64,000 nucleotides of DNA from Bacteroidales bacterium (GCA_022772475.1 JALEZQ010000064.1:1-64000); one strand, 5' to 3'. Positions 16,560 through 25,169 are shown, counted from the first letter of the stretch. Made by a program: numbers and translations. The notes: a model not told the origin generated them from the letters alone.

Positions 16560-18587
16560 TCAGCGCTGGATGGGCTCGACCTTCAGGTTGGTGATGCGGC
16601 TGTTAAACTGCCCGGCCTTGTGCAGGGGGAAGGCCAGTGTGCGCTGGTAGTGCATCTTCGTCTGTGGGTTGTACACCATGGGGCGCCACTCGTTCTCGCC
16701 GACCACATAGCGGGCTATCTCGCTCTCCTTGTGGGCATAGAGGGTGACGGCGCCGAGGGTTTCCTTGTGTTGGCCATCGACAAACAGACGTGTTTCGCGG
16801 TTTGTGCACTCGATGGTGAGGGTCACCTTGCCATCGGCGGGCAGACGGTAGTTGAAGGTGTTGAGGTAGCCGTCGCGGGTGAAGCCCAGTTTGCCTTCGC
16901 GGGGGTCGGACAGATAGAAGGTGGAGCGTTCCGAGCTGAAGAGCACGGTGCCCTTCTCTTCGGCCTTGGCATCGACGGTGAAGGTCACCTTGTGGCCATA
17001 GCCTGCCATCTGTACGGGCAGCACGCTGCCGCTCTTCACCTCGCTGATGGCGAAGCCGGCGGGCACGGCGCCGTTCTCGTTGACACCGGGGGCTTCGCCG
17101 AGGGCGCCGCGTCGGGCGTCAAACTGGTCGTAGCTGACGGTGACGTGGCTGCCGCTCCAGCACTTGGCGGCGAGGGTCTGGATAGCGGGGAACACACGGT
17201 CCTGCACGTCGGTGACGGAGATGCCATTGCCGGCGTGGTCGTTCCACACGGCAAACATGCCGCCCATGACGGCGGGGTCGCCTTCCTCAAACTTGGCGCC
17301 GCCGATGTTGGCGGGCGACCAGCTGTTGTAGAGGTAATGGCAGTTGAGGTAGTCGTAGTAGTAGCCGGCGGCGGGCACGATATATACGGCGCCGTCGGGG
17401 ATGCTGACCAGGCGGTAGCCCTGCTTCTTCATATCCACGGGGTTGGCGTAGCCGTTGTACCAGCAGCTCATCACCACGTTGTCGGCCTTGACGGGCGTGT
17501 CGCCCTTGGCATGGGTCAGGGCGCCCCAGAGCATGGCCTGCTTACCAAAGCTCTCTACATATTTAATATAGTGGTCGGTGAAGGCGCGGAATTTCTCCAC
17601 CACTTCTTTCTTGGCATTGCTGTACTCGTCGGTGCCGATGTGCACGCGCTTGCCGCGGAAAACGGGCTCCTTGCCTTCGAGGTATTCGCGGAACAGACCA
17701 TCGACGAAGGCATAGGTCTCGGGCTTGAACAGGTCCAGATGGTCCATGCCATATTCCTTCGAGCCTATCTCGGGCTTGTACTGCGTGAAGGCCAGCGAGT
17801 GGGCGGGCACGTCAATTTCGGGGATAATCTCGACGCCGCAGCTGTCGGCCAACTGCTGCAGGGCGATAAACTCGGCCTTGCTGTACGAGCCGTCCTTGGC
17901 GGTCAGACCGGGATAGGTGGTGCTTTCCAGACGGAAGGCAGCCTGCGTCTTGCTCCAGTCGTCACCGAAGTACTGACGGAAGCCGTTGTCGTTGAGGTGC
18001 ACCTGCAGGGTGTTCATCTTATAGTAGCCCAGCGTCTTGACCAGGTTGCGCAGGTAACTCATGGGGAAGAACTTGCGGCCGCAGTCGATCATGAAGCCGC
18101 GCATCTCATAGGCGGGGGCATCCTGTGCCACGCCCTGAGGCAGGCTGGCGTTCTGGCGCGTCATCTGCAGCAGAGTGCTGGCGGCCCACTGCAGGCCGCG
18201 CAGACTGTGTGCCTCCACCTGTGCCGTCTGCTTGATAGTCAGCACATAGGCTTCGTCGGCCTCGCCTTTCTTCTTGCGCTGCACGAAGGCAAAATCGCCG
18301 GGACGGGCCTTGCCCTTGACCACGGCCAAGGTCTTTCCCGTCAGTTCGGCATAAGAACGGGCAAACATCTCGGCCACCATCTTGGCCTCGGCGCCACCCG
18401 TATAGGTCACGCGAGCCTGAGCAGAGGGGGTAAAGACGCCCTCGGCGGCGGTCCACTGCTGCAGCTCGGGCACGACAAAAGGTTTCTGCTGCTGCGCCAA
18501 AGCCTGCACGGGAGAGAAGCTGGCCGCTGCGCAAAGCATGGCGGCAGGAAGCAGGCGGCGGTACATACGGCGTGTTGTCTTGTTCAT
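16560..18587 (-). CDS. Beta-N-acetylhexosaminidase, GH20
   Basis: A 675-residue exported glycosidase removing terminal GlcNAc or GalNAc from glycans. It has a signal peptide (about 1-32, ending SPVQALAQQ), a GH20b-like N-domain (about 35-165), then the GH20 barrel starting at RGFMIDCGRKFFP. The catalytic Asp-Glu pair lies in VHIGTDEYSN near residue 315. The C-terminal region (about 520-675) is a beta-rich domain with DGQHKETLGAVTLYA. Substrate-assisted catalysis is known for the family. The start MNKTTRRMYRR at 18587 gives a good signal peptide. It has its own promoter; the autokinase gene follows after 85 bases. The substrate may be mucin or host N-glycans. Confidence 0.9.
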   Translation of the reverse strand: MNKTTRRMYRRLLPAAMLCAAASFSPVQALAQQQKPFVVPELQQWTAAEGVFTPSAQARVTYTGGAEAKMVAEMFARSYAELTGKTLAVVKGKARPGDFAFVQRKKKGEADEAYVLTIKQTAQVEAHSLRGLQWAASTLLQMTRQNASLPQGVAQDAPAYEMRGFMIDCGRKFFPMSYLRNLVKTLGYYKMNTLQVHLNDNGFRQYFGDDWSKTQAAFRLESTTYPGLTAKDGSYSKAEFIALQQLADSCGVEIIPEIDVPAHSLAFTQYKPEIGSKEYGMDHLDLFKPETYAFVDGLFREYLEGKEPVFRGKRVHIGTDEYSNAKKEVVEKFRAFTDHYIKYVESFGKQAMLWGALTHAKGDTPVKADNVVMSCWYNGYANPVDMKKQGYRLVSIPDGAVYIVPAAGYYYDYLNCHYLYNSWSPANIGGAKFEEGDPAVMGGMFAVWNDHAGNGISVTDVQDRVFPAIQTLAAKCWSGSHVTVSYDQFDARRGALGEAPGVNENGAVPAGFAISEVKSGSVLPVQMAGYGHKVTFTVDAKAEEKGTVLFSSERSTFYLSDPREGKLGFTRDGYLNTFNYRLPADGKVTLTIECTNRETRLFVDGQHKETLGAVTLYAHKESEIARYVVGENEWRPMVYNPQTKMHYQRTLAFPLHKAGQFNSRITNLKVEPIQR

Positions 18588-18736
18588 TGTCTCACATAGG
18601 TAGGTTGTGGCGGCGGTGCCGCCTTGTTCTTGGTTTGGGTTTCTTATTACGTGAGGCCGCACGGGGATTGCCCTGCGGCGCGCTCTGCATCCAAGCACCG
18701 GCTCGGCGTGCACAGACTACGGGTAAGATATTGTGG

Positions 18737-18767
18737 CAAAGATAGGCAAACTATTTGGGCAGACAAA
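18737..18767 (-). promoter_or_regulatory. Promoter of the GH20 gene
   Basis: Minus strand: TTTG at 18767-18764, 19 bases, then TATCTTTG at 18744-18737. This is an excellent match to the Bacteroidota TTTG-N19-TAnnTTTG consensus. The leader is about 145 bases. Confidence 0.7.
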
Positions 18768-18969
18768 GTCTGTCCCCATTTTTTTGCCACAGTTGTCAAA
18801 CTTGCGCAAGGTTTACGCCCGGTTTTCCGTCCGGACATGACAAAAGGCCGGGCTGCGGAGGTAGAGGGAAGGCTTTCATACTTCTTCATCGCCGCTAAGG
18901 AGCTATCCGATGGGAACAACTTACAACACAACACATGGCGCGTGTTTACCGGACAGCAATAGCGTTGAG

Positions 18970-19124
18970 GGTGTGTCAAAATGCAAATTTTGACGCACAC
19001 GCGAAGGTGCGTCAGAATGGTTAAGATGCAAGGCGCTGAGGATGAGGACGCCGGGAGTGTACTAAAGTACATGACCAAGCCCGAAGACGATAGCAACGCA
19101 GCAGATTGGCCATTATGACACACC
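18970..19124 (+). mobile_element. 155-bp MITE-like repeat, copy 1
   Basis: Bounded by terminal inverted repeats GGTGTGTCAaAATG and its complement (GGTGTGTCAtAATG). The left end is itself a near-perfect palindrome (TGTCAAAATgcAAATTTTGACGCACA). It is almost identical to the copies at 37183-37337 and, inverted, 20359-20513; all three are exactly 155 bases. No transposase is encoded. A short spurious peptide frame (...TKPEDDSNAADWPL) crosses it. Confidence 0.85.
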
Positions 19125-19267
19125 GTCCACCGCCCCTTCACGTTATTGCGCACCGTTTCCTATCACCGGCCGGAAATCGGGTCATTCTTTTAAGAATGTT
19201 TAACGGTTGGCGGGCGATAAAACAGTGGTTTCAGGCTTCCGAGGGCACAGTCCGTGCAACCGAGGAC

Positions 19268-19326
19268 ACGCTTTGGGCGACAGAAAACACGCTTTGGGCG
19301 ACCGTTTTTTCTGTCTCCCAAAGCGT
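19268..19326. repeat. Palindrome with CGCTTTGGGCGACAG motif
   Basis: A 20-base arm (19268-19287) pairs with 19307-19326 with one mismatch. The half-motif CGCTTTGGGCGAC is repeated at 19290. A similar TTTGGGCGACAG palindrome lies inside the ~395-bp elements at 43371-43415 and 58897-58950, suggesting a shared module. Confidence 0.65.
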
Positions 19327-19349
19327 AAACCGGCCATTGGGGGCCAAAA

Positions 19350-19372
19350 AAGGCCTCCGAGAGGGAGGCCTT
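19350..19372 (-). terminator. Minus-strand intrinsic terminator
   Basis: Perfect 9-bp stem AAGGCCTCC / GGAGGCCTT with a 5-base loop, followed on the minus strand by TTTTTT. A TAAATTTG box with TTGC 19 bases upstream lies at 19387-19394, so any transcript ending here would be only about 30 nt. No gene was identified that it serves. Confidence 0.6.
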
Positions 19373-19679
19373 CATCTATGCTAATGCAAATTTACAACAA
19401 TAAGTGCCGAAAAGCAAATCGCCCTTTTCCACGACATCGCCAAGAAAAAGTCTGCAAAAAGGAGAGCGTATTCTATCAAGGTTGACAGGAGGGGGTATCA
19501 AAAGAAGATGTTTGAGCGACGAGGCCCACCAGGAGGTGCCGTGACACACAGTGCGTTGAAACTGCGGTGGCGGACTGACAAAGCGCGGCTTGTGGCGGCG
19601 TTTTTCCATCATTTTGCTATGTCCGAAGGACAAACAGCAGTAATTGAGTTAAAATTTATCTTAAAAAGGCGTGCGGCGC

Positions 19680-19710
19680 TTGGAGGCTATAATAAATCGC
19701 ACTACCTTTG
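19680..19710 (+). promoter_or_regulatory. Promoter of the 44-aa leaderless ORF
   Basis: TTGG at 19680-19683, exactly 19 bases, then TACCTTTG at 19703-19710. The next ATG is four bases later. Confidence 0.7.
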
Positions 19711-19713
19711 CTC

Positions 19714-19848
19714 ATGAAAACAAACACGGGGTGCACCGAGCGCCCCACCCCGCTGCGAAGCGGCACTTTCATACGCACAACGGCACAGGCACCCCATTGC
19801 CTCACAGAACACGAGGCGGCTTATTACGGTTTGGCCGCCAAGACATAG
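19714..19848 (+). CDS. Putative 44-residue leaderless small protein
   Basis: ATGAAAACAAACACG starts four bases after a consensus promoter and is open for 44 codons to a TAG. The peptide begins MKTNTGCTERPTPLRSGTF and ends EHEAAYYGLAAKT; it has no signal peptide or transmembrane segment and I do not recognise it. Support is the promoter position and the downstream structured 3' region with terminator. There is no homology evidence. The transcript could instead be a non-coding RNA whose 5' part happens to be open. Confidence 0.4.
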   Translation: MKTNTGCTERPTPLRSGTFIRTTAQAPHCLTEHEAAYYGLAAKT

Positions 19849-19871
19849 AGATAACGCCAGTGCCTTTTAGA

Positions 19872-19990
19872 ATGAAACAACTAAGGTTTGTAGATTAGGT
19901 TACATTTGATGTGAAGACCCCATTCGGGGGTCGGTGACGAGAGTCGCGAGGACTATCGTCACTTACGAAAGAGGCGAGAGCCTCTTTTTT
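19872..19990 (+). ncRNA. Structured 3' region with 8-codon ORF and intrinsic terminator
   Basis: After the 44-aa ORF comes an 8-codon ORF (MKQLRFVD, 19872-19898), then three stems. GACCCC (19916-19921) pairs with GGGGTC (19927-19932). GTGACGA (19934-19940) pairs with TCGTCAC (19956-19962), with an inner AGTC/GACT. GAGGC (19971-19975) pairs with GCCTC (19980-19984), followed by TTTTTT. No plus-strand gene follows, so it looks like an independent transcript end and not a leader of a downstream gene. Confidence 0.5.
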
Positions 19991-20156
19991 GCGTTTATAG
20001 GGGACAAGGGATTATAGAACGGACGATGATGGACCCGGCAGCAGAACAGACAGGCATGGGAGCGGAGAAAATGGAACCGGGGAAAGCCACGAGCGGAGAC
20101 GGGGAAAACAACGATGAAGACGGGGACAGGGATGGCGGGCGCTGGCGACAGGGCAC

Positions 20157-20262
20157 AAAAAAAATTAATGGAGACTCCGTCTCTACAGGTCTCCATTAAC
20201 CAACACAAAAACTAAACTAGACTTAACTAAACTATTTCACTCGTTATCATCGCGACAACTTC
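20157..20262 (-). ncRNA. Candidate ~105-nt sRNA with own promoter and terminator
   Basis: The predicted start is about seven bases after the minus-strand box TACTTTTG (20276-20269). The RNA ends in an 11-bp perfect hairpin, TTAATGGAGAC (20165-20175) with GTCTCCATTAA (20189-20199), followed on the minus strand by eight Ts. No ORF of note lies between. The 5' part is A/T-rich and unstructured, as in seed-carrying sRNAs. It could alternatively be a remnant of a leader. Confidence 0.55.
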
Positions 20263-20268
20263 TATGTG

Positions 20269-20300
20269 CAAAAGTACGGCGTTCGTTTGAACCCTCCAAA
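20269..20300 (-). promoter_or_regulatory. Promoter of the candidate sRNA
   Basis: Minus strand TTTGG at 20300-20296, 19 bases, then TACTTTTG at 20276-20269. Confidence 0.65.
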
Positions 20301-20358
20301 TTATTTTGCAACTTTTTTGAGGGAAAGAGCAAAAAAATTGTCTGCGGCGGTCTGCGGC

Positions 20359-20513
20359 GGTGTGTCATAATAGCCAATCTGCTGCGTTGCTATCGTCTTC
20401 GGGCTTGGTCATGTACTTCAGCACACCCCCTGCGCCCTCATCCTCAGCGCCTTGCATCTTGACCACTCTGACGTACCTTTGAGTTCGCGTCAAAATTTGC
20501 ATTTTGACACACC
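20359..20513 (-). mobile_element. 155-bp MITE-like repeat, copy 2 (inverted)
   Basis: Reverse-oriented copy with the same termini and length as 18970-19124. It is somewhat more diverged (for example a CGTACCTTTGAGTTCGCG stretch near 20472). Its end lies 11 bases from the aroC stop. Confidence 0.85.
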
Positions 20514-20524
20514 CTCTGCGGCGT

Positions 20525-21601
20525 TCATAATTTTACCGTGCGGTCGAGCAGCAGATGGTCCAAGATGGTCATGGCGGCCATCGCTTCGACGATAGGCACG
20601 GCACGCGGCAGGACGCAGGGGTCGTGACGTCCGCGCGCCTTGACGATGGTGGACTGCCCCCAGTCATCGACGGTCTGCTGTTCGCGCAGGAGGGTGGCGA
20701 CGGGCTTGAAGGCCACGCGGAAGCGGATGGTCTGCCCGTTGCTCAGTCCGCCCTGTATGCCGCCGCTGTGGTTGGTCAGCGTGGTAATGCCGCCCTTGCC
20801 GTCGGGCACGAAGACGTCGTTCTGCTCGCTGCCGCGCGCGGTGACGCCGGCGAAGCCTTCGCCATATTCAAAGCCCTTGACGGCATTGATGGAGAGCATG
20901 GCGGCGCCCAGCGCGGCATGGAGTTTGCCGAAGACGGGCTGTCCCAGACCGACGGGGCAACCGGTGATGACGCCTGTGATGATGCCGCCGATGGTGTCGC
21001 CCTCGGCCTTGACCTCGGCGATGAGGTGTGCCATCTGCTCGGCCACGTCGGGGTCAGGACAGCGCACGGGGTTACGTTCGGCCTCAGCGAGGTCGTAGTC
21101 GTCGGGGCCGCCGGTCAGGGCGATGGCCCCTACCTGCGATGTGTAGGCCGTCACGCGGATGCCATAGTGGCGCAGGGCCAGTTTGGCCATAGCGCCGCCG
21201 ACGCAGCGGGCTATCGTCTCGCGGGCCGAGGTGCGCCCGCCGCCGCGGTGGTCGCGCAGGCCGTACTTGGTGGCATAGGTGAAGTCGGCATGGCTGGGAC
21301 GGTAGAGGTGGCGCAGGTTTTCGTAGTCGGCCGAGTGTTGGTTTTCGTTGCGCACCAGAAAGCCGATGGGACATCCCGTGGTGCGTCCCTCGAAGATTCC
21401 CGAGAGAAACTCCACGCGGTCGCTTTCCTTGCGTGCCGTGGTCAGCGCGCTCTGTCCCGGCCGCCGGCGGTCCAGTTCGGCCTGTATGAAGTCGAGGTCC
21501 ACCTCAACGCCGGCGGGAAATCCGTCGATGACGCCGCCGACGCCCGGGCCGTGGCTTTCGCCGAAGGTCGTCAGGCGGAGTATGTTGCCAAAGGTATTCA
21601 A
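20525..21601 (-). CDS. aroC: Chorismate synthase
   Basis: Seventh enzyme of the shikimate pathway; converts 5-enolpyruvylshikimate 3-phosphate to chorismate with reduced FMN. The 358-residue protein has the family signatures [19 protein letters not shown] at the N-terminus, [18 protein letters not shown], and [15 protein letters not shown] toward the C-terminus. The start appears to be TTG at 21601 ([10 protein letters not shown]): an in-frame TGA lies three codons upstream, no ATG fits, and the residue pattern from this codon matches the family N-terminus. It is 68 bases downstream of the FKBP gene in the same direction. A MITE copy lies just past its 3' end. Confidence 0.96.
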   Translation of the reverse strand: MNTFGNILRLTTFGESHGPGVGGVIDGFPAGVEVDLDFIQAELDRRRPGQSALTTARKESDRVEFLSGIFEGRTTGCPIGFLVRNENQHSADYENLRHLYRPSHADFTYATKYGLRDHRGGGRTSARETIARCVGGAMAKLALRHYGIRVTAYTSQVGAIALTGGPDDYDLAEAERNPVRCPDPDVAEQMAHLIAEVKAEGDTIGGIITGVITGCPVGLGQPVFGKLHAALGAAMLSINAVKGFEYGEGFAGVTARGSEQNDVFVPDGKGGITTLTNHSGGIQGGLSNGQTIRFRVAFKPVATLLREQQTVDDWGQSTIVKARGRHDPCVLPRAVPIVEAMAAMTILDHLLLDRTVKL

Positions 21602-21669
21602 TGTTGTTCAGTTGGTCTATGAGGTTCTACTTGACAGGGGTGCCCATCGCTGAGCCGAAGTGCGGCGGT

Positions 21670-22362
21670 TTACTCGTGGCAGTGACCGCCGCCACAACAC
21701 CCGCCGTGGCCTTTCTTCTCGTGGTGCTCCTTCTTGCCGTGGCCACAGCATCCGTCCTCGCCATGTCCGTGGTGGCCGCCGCAGCATCCGCCCTCGCCAT
21801 GTCCGTGGTGATGGTCATGGTCGTGGCATCCGCCGCCACAGTCGTCACAGCCGCAACCGCAACCGCCTTCGCCGCTGAGCATCTGTGCCATGGCCTGGAT
21901 TTCAGCCACAGTGGCAGGACGCGAGGTCACCACTTCGCCGCGGAAGTGCAGGTCTTTGCCAGCCAGAGGATGGTTGAGGTCCACCTTGACCTTGCTGTCC
22001 GTCACCTCGAGGATGAGGCCCTGGAAGCGGTTGCCGTCGGCGTTGACCAGGGGGATGACGTTGCCGGGATAGATGGTATTCTTGTCGAAGCGGCCATCGA
22101 TGCAGAAGACCTCCTTGTCCAGATCGATGACGTGGGCTTCCTCGTAGGGACCATAGGCTTCGTCGGCCGTGAGGGTGAAGTCGAAGTTCTCGCCCTCAGC
22201 CAGTGCGGCCACTTTGGCCTCAAAGGCATCGAGGGCGACGCCCATGTTGGTGATAAACTGGAAGGGATGCTCTACGGGGGCTTTCTCCACCAGTTCGTGG
22301 ATGCCTTTCTCGTTGTCGGTATAAAGTTCGTAGGCTACGGTGATGTACTTATTTTCTTGCAT
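21670..22362 (-). CDS. SlyD-like FKBP peptidyl-prolyl isomerase with metal-binding tail
   Basis: A 230-residue cytoplasmic protein. Residues 1-165 form an FKBP domain with an insert-in-flap chaperone domain (ENFDFTLTADEAYGPYEEAHV, DLNHPLAGKDLHFRGEV, as in SlyD). From about residue 170 the tail is nearly all Gly, Cys and His in CGCGCDDCGGGCHDHDHHHGHG-type runs. This suggests nickel or zinc binding, as in SlyD, which supplies nickel to hydrogenase in E. coli; that use here is inference. The tail is unusually long and repetitive. It lies between dnaX and aroC with no promoter box seen, so it is probably co-transcribed with dnaX. Confidence 0.9.
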   Translation of the reverse strand: MQENKYITVAYELYTDNEKGIHELVEKAPVEHPFQFITNMGVALDAFEAKVAALAEGENFDFTLTADEAYGPYEEAHVIDLDKEVFCIDGRFDKNTIYPGNVIPLVNADGNRFQGLILEVTDSKVKVDLNHPLAGKDLHFRGEVVTSRPATVAEIQAMAQMLSGEGGCGCGCDDCGGGCHDHDHHHGHGEGGCCGGHHGHGEDGCCGHGKKEHHEKKGHGGCCGGGHCHE

Positions 22363-22440
22363 GTCTTATGAGGTATGGTGTATAATCTATTCTGTGAAGG
22401 ACGACAATGCTCTCGGGCAAGCATGCGCCTTGGGCGGGGC

Positions 22441-24258
22441 TCACGCCATCTCCAGTTTGAGCGCCTGCACCAGGTTCTGAAAGTTTTTGTTTTCCTTTAT
22501 CAGCAGGCCATAGGCTTCCTTTCGACTATAGACCTGTCGTTGTTCTTCCTTCTTGATGATGCGCAGGTTGAGCGTGATGGCGGCGTTGTGCAGCTGCTTG
22601 CGCAGATAGTCCGTCAGTCCGGGTACAAGGGGCTGCATGAAGGGGATGACCATCTCGTTTTCGACGGGCACCTCCACCACCCAGTTGTCGGCGATGACGG
22701 GCTGGATGTTCTTCATTCGGCCTGCCTGAGCGGCCTGTTCCTGCGGCAGAACGGCAGCATAGCGGTACCAGTGGTACGACAGGGCCTGCTCGTCGAAGGG
22801 CCGCACTTCGGTCACCACGTCGGCGGTGGGCGACGGCGTGCCGGCTGCCGCGGATGTGGCCGTTTGTGCTTGACGGTGCACGCCACGTATGGACAGGGTG
22901 CGGAGGGCGGGACGTGCCGTCGGCGCCTGAGGTGCGGACTGTGGCGCCGCCTTTGGCTGTGCAACAAATTGTTGTGCCGAGGGTTGCGGCGTTGCGGCTG
23001 TGGGGACTTTGGTTGTGACGGCTACGGTTGTGGACGCGGCTGTGGTTGCGGCCGCCTTGGTAGCGACGGGACGTGCGGCGGTGGTGGTGACCGGCGCGTC
23101 GTGGGTGAACAGGGGTTTGAGTATCTTCGTAGGGCCAAGCCCACAGGCATCGCTGTCGGGAGCGGAGAGCTGGGCCACCTCGATAAGGGTCAGTTCTACC
23201 AGCAGGCGCTTGTTGCTGCTGGTGTTGTAGTTTTGGTCACACTGGCGGCATATTTTCAGCGCACGGTAGAGGAAGCGCGTCGGCACCTGTGCGGCCTGTG
23301 TGCGGTAGCGTTCGCGGACGCTCTGCGCCACCTCGAGCAGAGGCAGCGTGGCCTCGTCCTTGGCCACCAGGAGGTCACGGAAATGGGCGGCCAGACCGTT
23401 GACAAAAAGCTGCCCCTGAAAGCCGCGCGACAGGATGTCGTTGAGCAGGAGCATGGCGGCGGGAATCTCGGCCTTGAGCAGGTGGTCGGTCATGGTGAAA
23501 TAGACCTCGTAGTCCAGGATGTTCAGGTCCTCGATAACCTTCTTGTAGGTGATGTTGCCCTGCGTGTAACTGGCCACCTGGTCGAAGATGGACATGGCGT
23601 CGCGCATACCGCCGTCGGCCTTCCGTGCTATGATGCCAAGGGCTTCGTCCTCGTAGGTATAACCCTCCTTTTCAGCCACGGCCTTGAGATGGGCCACAAT
23701 GTCGGGCACCTCCATGCGAGCGAAGTCGTATATCTGGCAGCGCGAGAGGATGGTGGGCAGAATCTTGTGCTTCTCGGTGGTGGCCAGGATGAAGATGACA
23801 TGTGCGGGCGGTTCCTCGAGGGTCTTGAGGAAGGCGTTGAAGGCGGCGGACGAGAGCATGTGCACCTCGTCGATGATGAACACCTTATAGCGTCCCACCT
23901 GTGGCGGTATCATGACCTGCTCGATGAGCTGGCGGATGTCCTCGATGGAGTTGTTGGACGCGGCGTCGAGTTCGATGATGTTGTAACTGCGCTTCTCCTC
24001 GAAGGTGCGGCAACTCTCACACGCGCCACAGGCCTCGCCGTTTTCCTTTGGGCTCAGGCAGTTGATGGTCTTGGCAAAGATGCGTGCGCAGGTGGTCTTG
24101 CCCACTCCTCGCGGTCCGCAGAAGAGGTAAGCGTGGGCCAGTTTGCCTGTGGCTATAGCATTTTTCAGCGTTGTAGTCAACGCCTTCTGCCCCACAACGG
24201 TATCGAACGTTGCAGGGCGATATTTTCGGGCAGAAACGATATAATGGTCCTTGGGCAT
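22441..24258 (-). CDS. dnaX: DNA polymerase III subunits gamma and tau
   Basis: A 605-residue clamp-loader ATPase. The P-loop GPRGVGKT is at residues 48-55. Zinc-module cysteines are at about 67, 77, 80 and 83 (CLSPKENGEACGACESC). Walker B is VFIIDEVHML and the sensor/SRC region is ILATTEKHKILPTILSRCQ. From about 385 an Ala/Thr/Val-rich linker leads to the tau C-terminal region, which ends in a helical domain. No slippery frameshift site was identified. It begins a dnaX / FKBP / aroC gene run. The acyltransferase terminator lies just upstream of its promoter. Confidence 0.96.
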   Translation of the reverse strand: MPKDHYIVSARKYRPATFDTVVGQKALTTTLKNAIATGKLAHAYLFCGPRGVGKTTCARIFAKTINCLSPKENGEACGACESCRTFEEKRSYNIIELDAASNNSIEDIRQLIEQVMIPPQVGRYKVFIIDEVHMLSSAAFNAFLKTLEEPPAHVIFILATTEKHKILPTILSRCQIYDFARMEVPDIVAHLKAVAEKEGYTYEDEALGIIARKADGGMRDAMSIFDQVASYTQGNITYKKVIEDLNILDYEVYFTMTDHLLKAEIPAAMLLLNDILSRGFQGQLFVNGLAAHFRDLLVAKDEATLPLLEVAQSVRERYRTQAAQVPTRFLYRALKICRQCDQNYNTSSNKRLLVELTLIEVAQLSAPDSDACGLGPTKILKPLFTHDAPVTTTAARPVATKAAATTAASTTVAVTTKVPTAATPQPSAQQFVAQPKAAPQSAPQAPTARPALRTLSIRGVHRQAQTATSAAAGTPSPTADVVTEVRPFDEQALSYHWYRYAAVLPQEQAAQAGRMKNIQPVIADNWVVEVPVENEMVIPFMQPLVPGLTDYLRKQLHNAAITLNLRIIKKEEQRQVYSRKEAYGLLIKENKNFQNLVQALKLEMA

Positions 24259-24296
24259 GGCGTGGGGCTTTGTGGGGCCGTATAGTTAGGCCCGGA

Positions 24297-24304
24297 CAAA
24301 GGTA
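24297..24304 (-). promoter_or_regulatory. -7 box TACCTTTG for dnaX
   Basis: Minus-strand TACCTTTG, directly after the U-run of the preceding terminator and 39 bases before the dnaX ATG. Confidence 0.5.
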
Positions 24305-24308
24305 AACA

Positions 24309-24336
24309 AAAAAGCCGGGACTTGGAATGTCCCGGC
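24309..24336 (-). terminator. Terminator of the acyltransferase/DPM-synthase operon
   Basis: GCCGGGAC (24314-24321) pairs with GTCCCGGC (24329-24336), then TTTTTT on the minus strand. It separates the operon ending at 24407 from dnaX. Confidence 0.85.
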
Positions 24337-24406
24337 GGGAAAATATGGGGCCGGCCGCAGAGCCGGATGGGCTTATTGGGCCGCAGAGGGCGGAAGCGCG
24401 GGACCA

Positions 24407-25165
24407 CTACTGGTCCTTGTTCTCGACGTAGCCCTGGTATTTCTCGGGCAGGGCCGACATGATGTCGTCGTAACTCTTCTTCATGACAGCCTTGATGTCG
24501 TCGACGCCCTGTCCCTGAGGCTCGATGGGCTTATGGATGACGAGGCGCATGGGGTGGTACTTGACAAAGTTGAAGCCTGCCATACGCGGCAGCACGTCGA
24601 ACGAACCGTCGATGGTGATGGGCACGACGGGCAGTTGGAGGTCGTCGGCCAGTTGGAAGGCGCCTTTGCGGAAGAGGCCCATGTGGCCCGTGAAGGTGCG
24701 CGAGCCTTCGGGGAAGACGACGAGCGAGGTGCCGCCCTGAAGGGTGGAGCGCCCGCGCTCGATGGTTTCCTGTATTTTCTTCGGTCCCGACTTGTCCACA
24801 AAGATGTGGCGGGCACGGTCGCAGGCATAGCCCACCAAGGGGATGCGGCGCAGGGCCACCTTCATCATCCACTTGAAGTTGCGCCCCAGAAAGCCGTATA
24901 TCAGGAAGATGTCCATCGGGCCTTGGTGGTTGGCCACGAAGACATAACTACGGTGCTTGTCGATGTTTTCGCGCCCCTCGATGCGGATGGGCAGCAGCAG
25001 CATGCGGCACGTCAGCCACGACCACACCTTGCCGGGATAGTAGCCCCAGAAATGGGCATTGCCCAAAACGCAGCCTATGATGGTGAAGAGGGCTGCGAGG
25101 ATGGTGGCCACTAACCACGTGGGCAGGAAGATGAAAAACTGGTAGAGCTTGTACAGAAAGTTCAT
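24407..25165 (-). CDS. 1-acyl-sn-glycerol-3-phosphate acyltransferase (PlsC family)
   Basis: A 252-residue inner-membrane enzyme of phospholipid synthesis; it transfers an acyl group to lysophosphatidic acid. Two N-terminal hydrophobic segments (about 5-45) precede the acyltransferase block. That block has the catalytic NHQGPMD motif (H-x4-D) near residue 90 and the substrate-binding FPEGSRTF near 150. The start MNFLYKLYQFF at 25165 leaves a 4-base gap to the upstream phosphoesterase stop. Last gene of a five-gene operon. Confidence 0.9.
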   Translation of the reverse strand: MNFLYKLYQFFIFLPTWLVATILAALFTIIGCVLGNAHFWGYYPGKVWSWLTCRMLLLPIRIEGRENIDKHRSYVFVANHQGPMDIFLIYGFLGRNFKWMMKVALRRIPLVGYACDRARHIFVDKSGPKKIQETIERGRSTLQGGTSLVVFPEGSRTFTGHMGLFRKGAFQLADDLQLPVVPITIDGSFDVLPRMAGFNFVKYHPMRLVIHKPIEPQGQGVDDIKAVMKKSYDDIMSALPEKYQGYVENKDQ

Positions 25166-25169
25166 GGCG

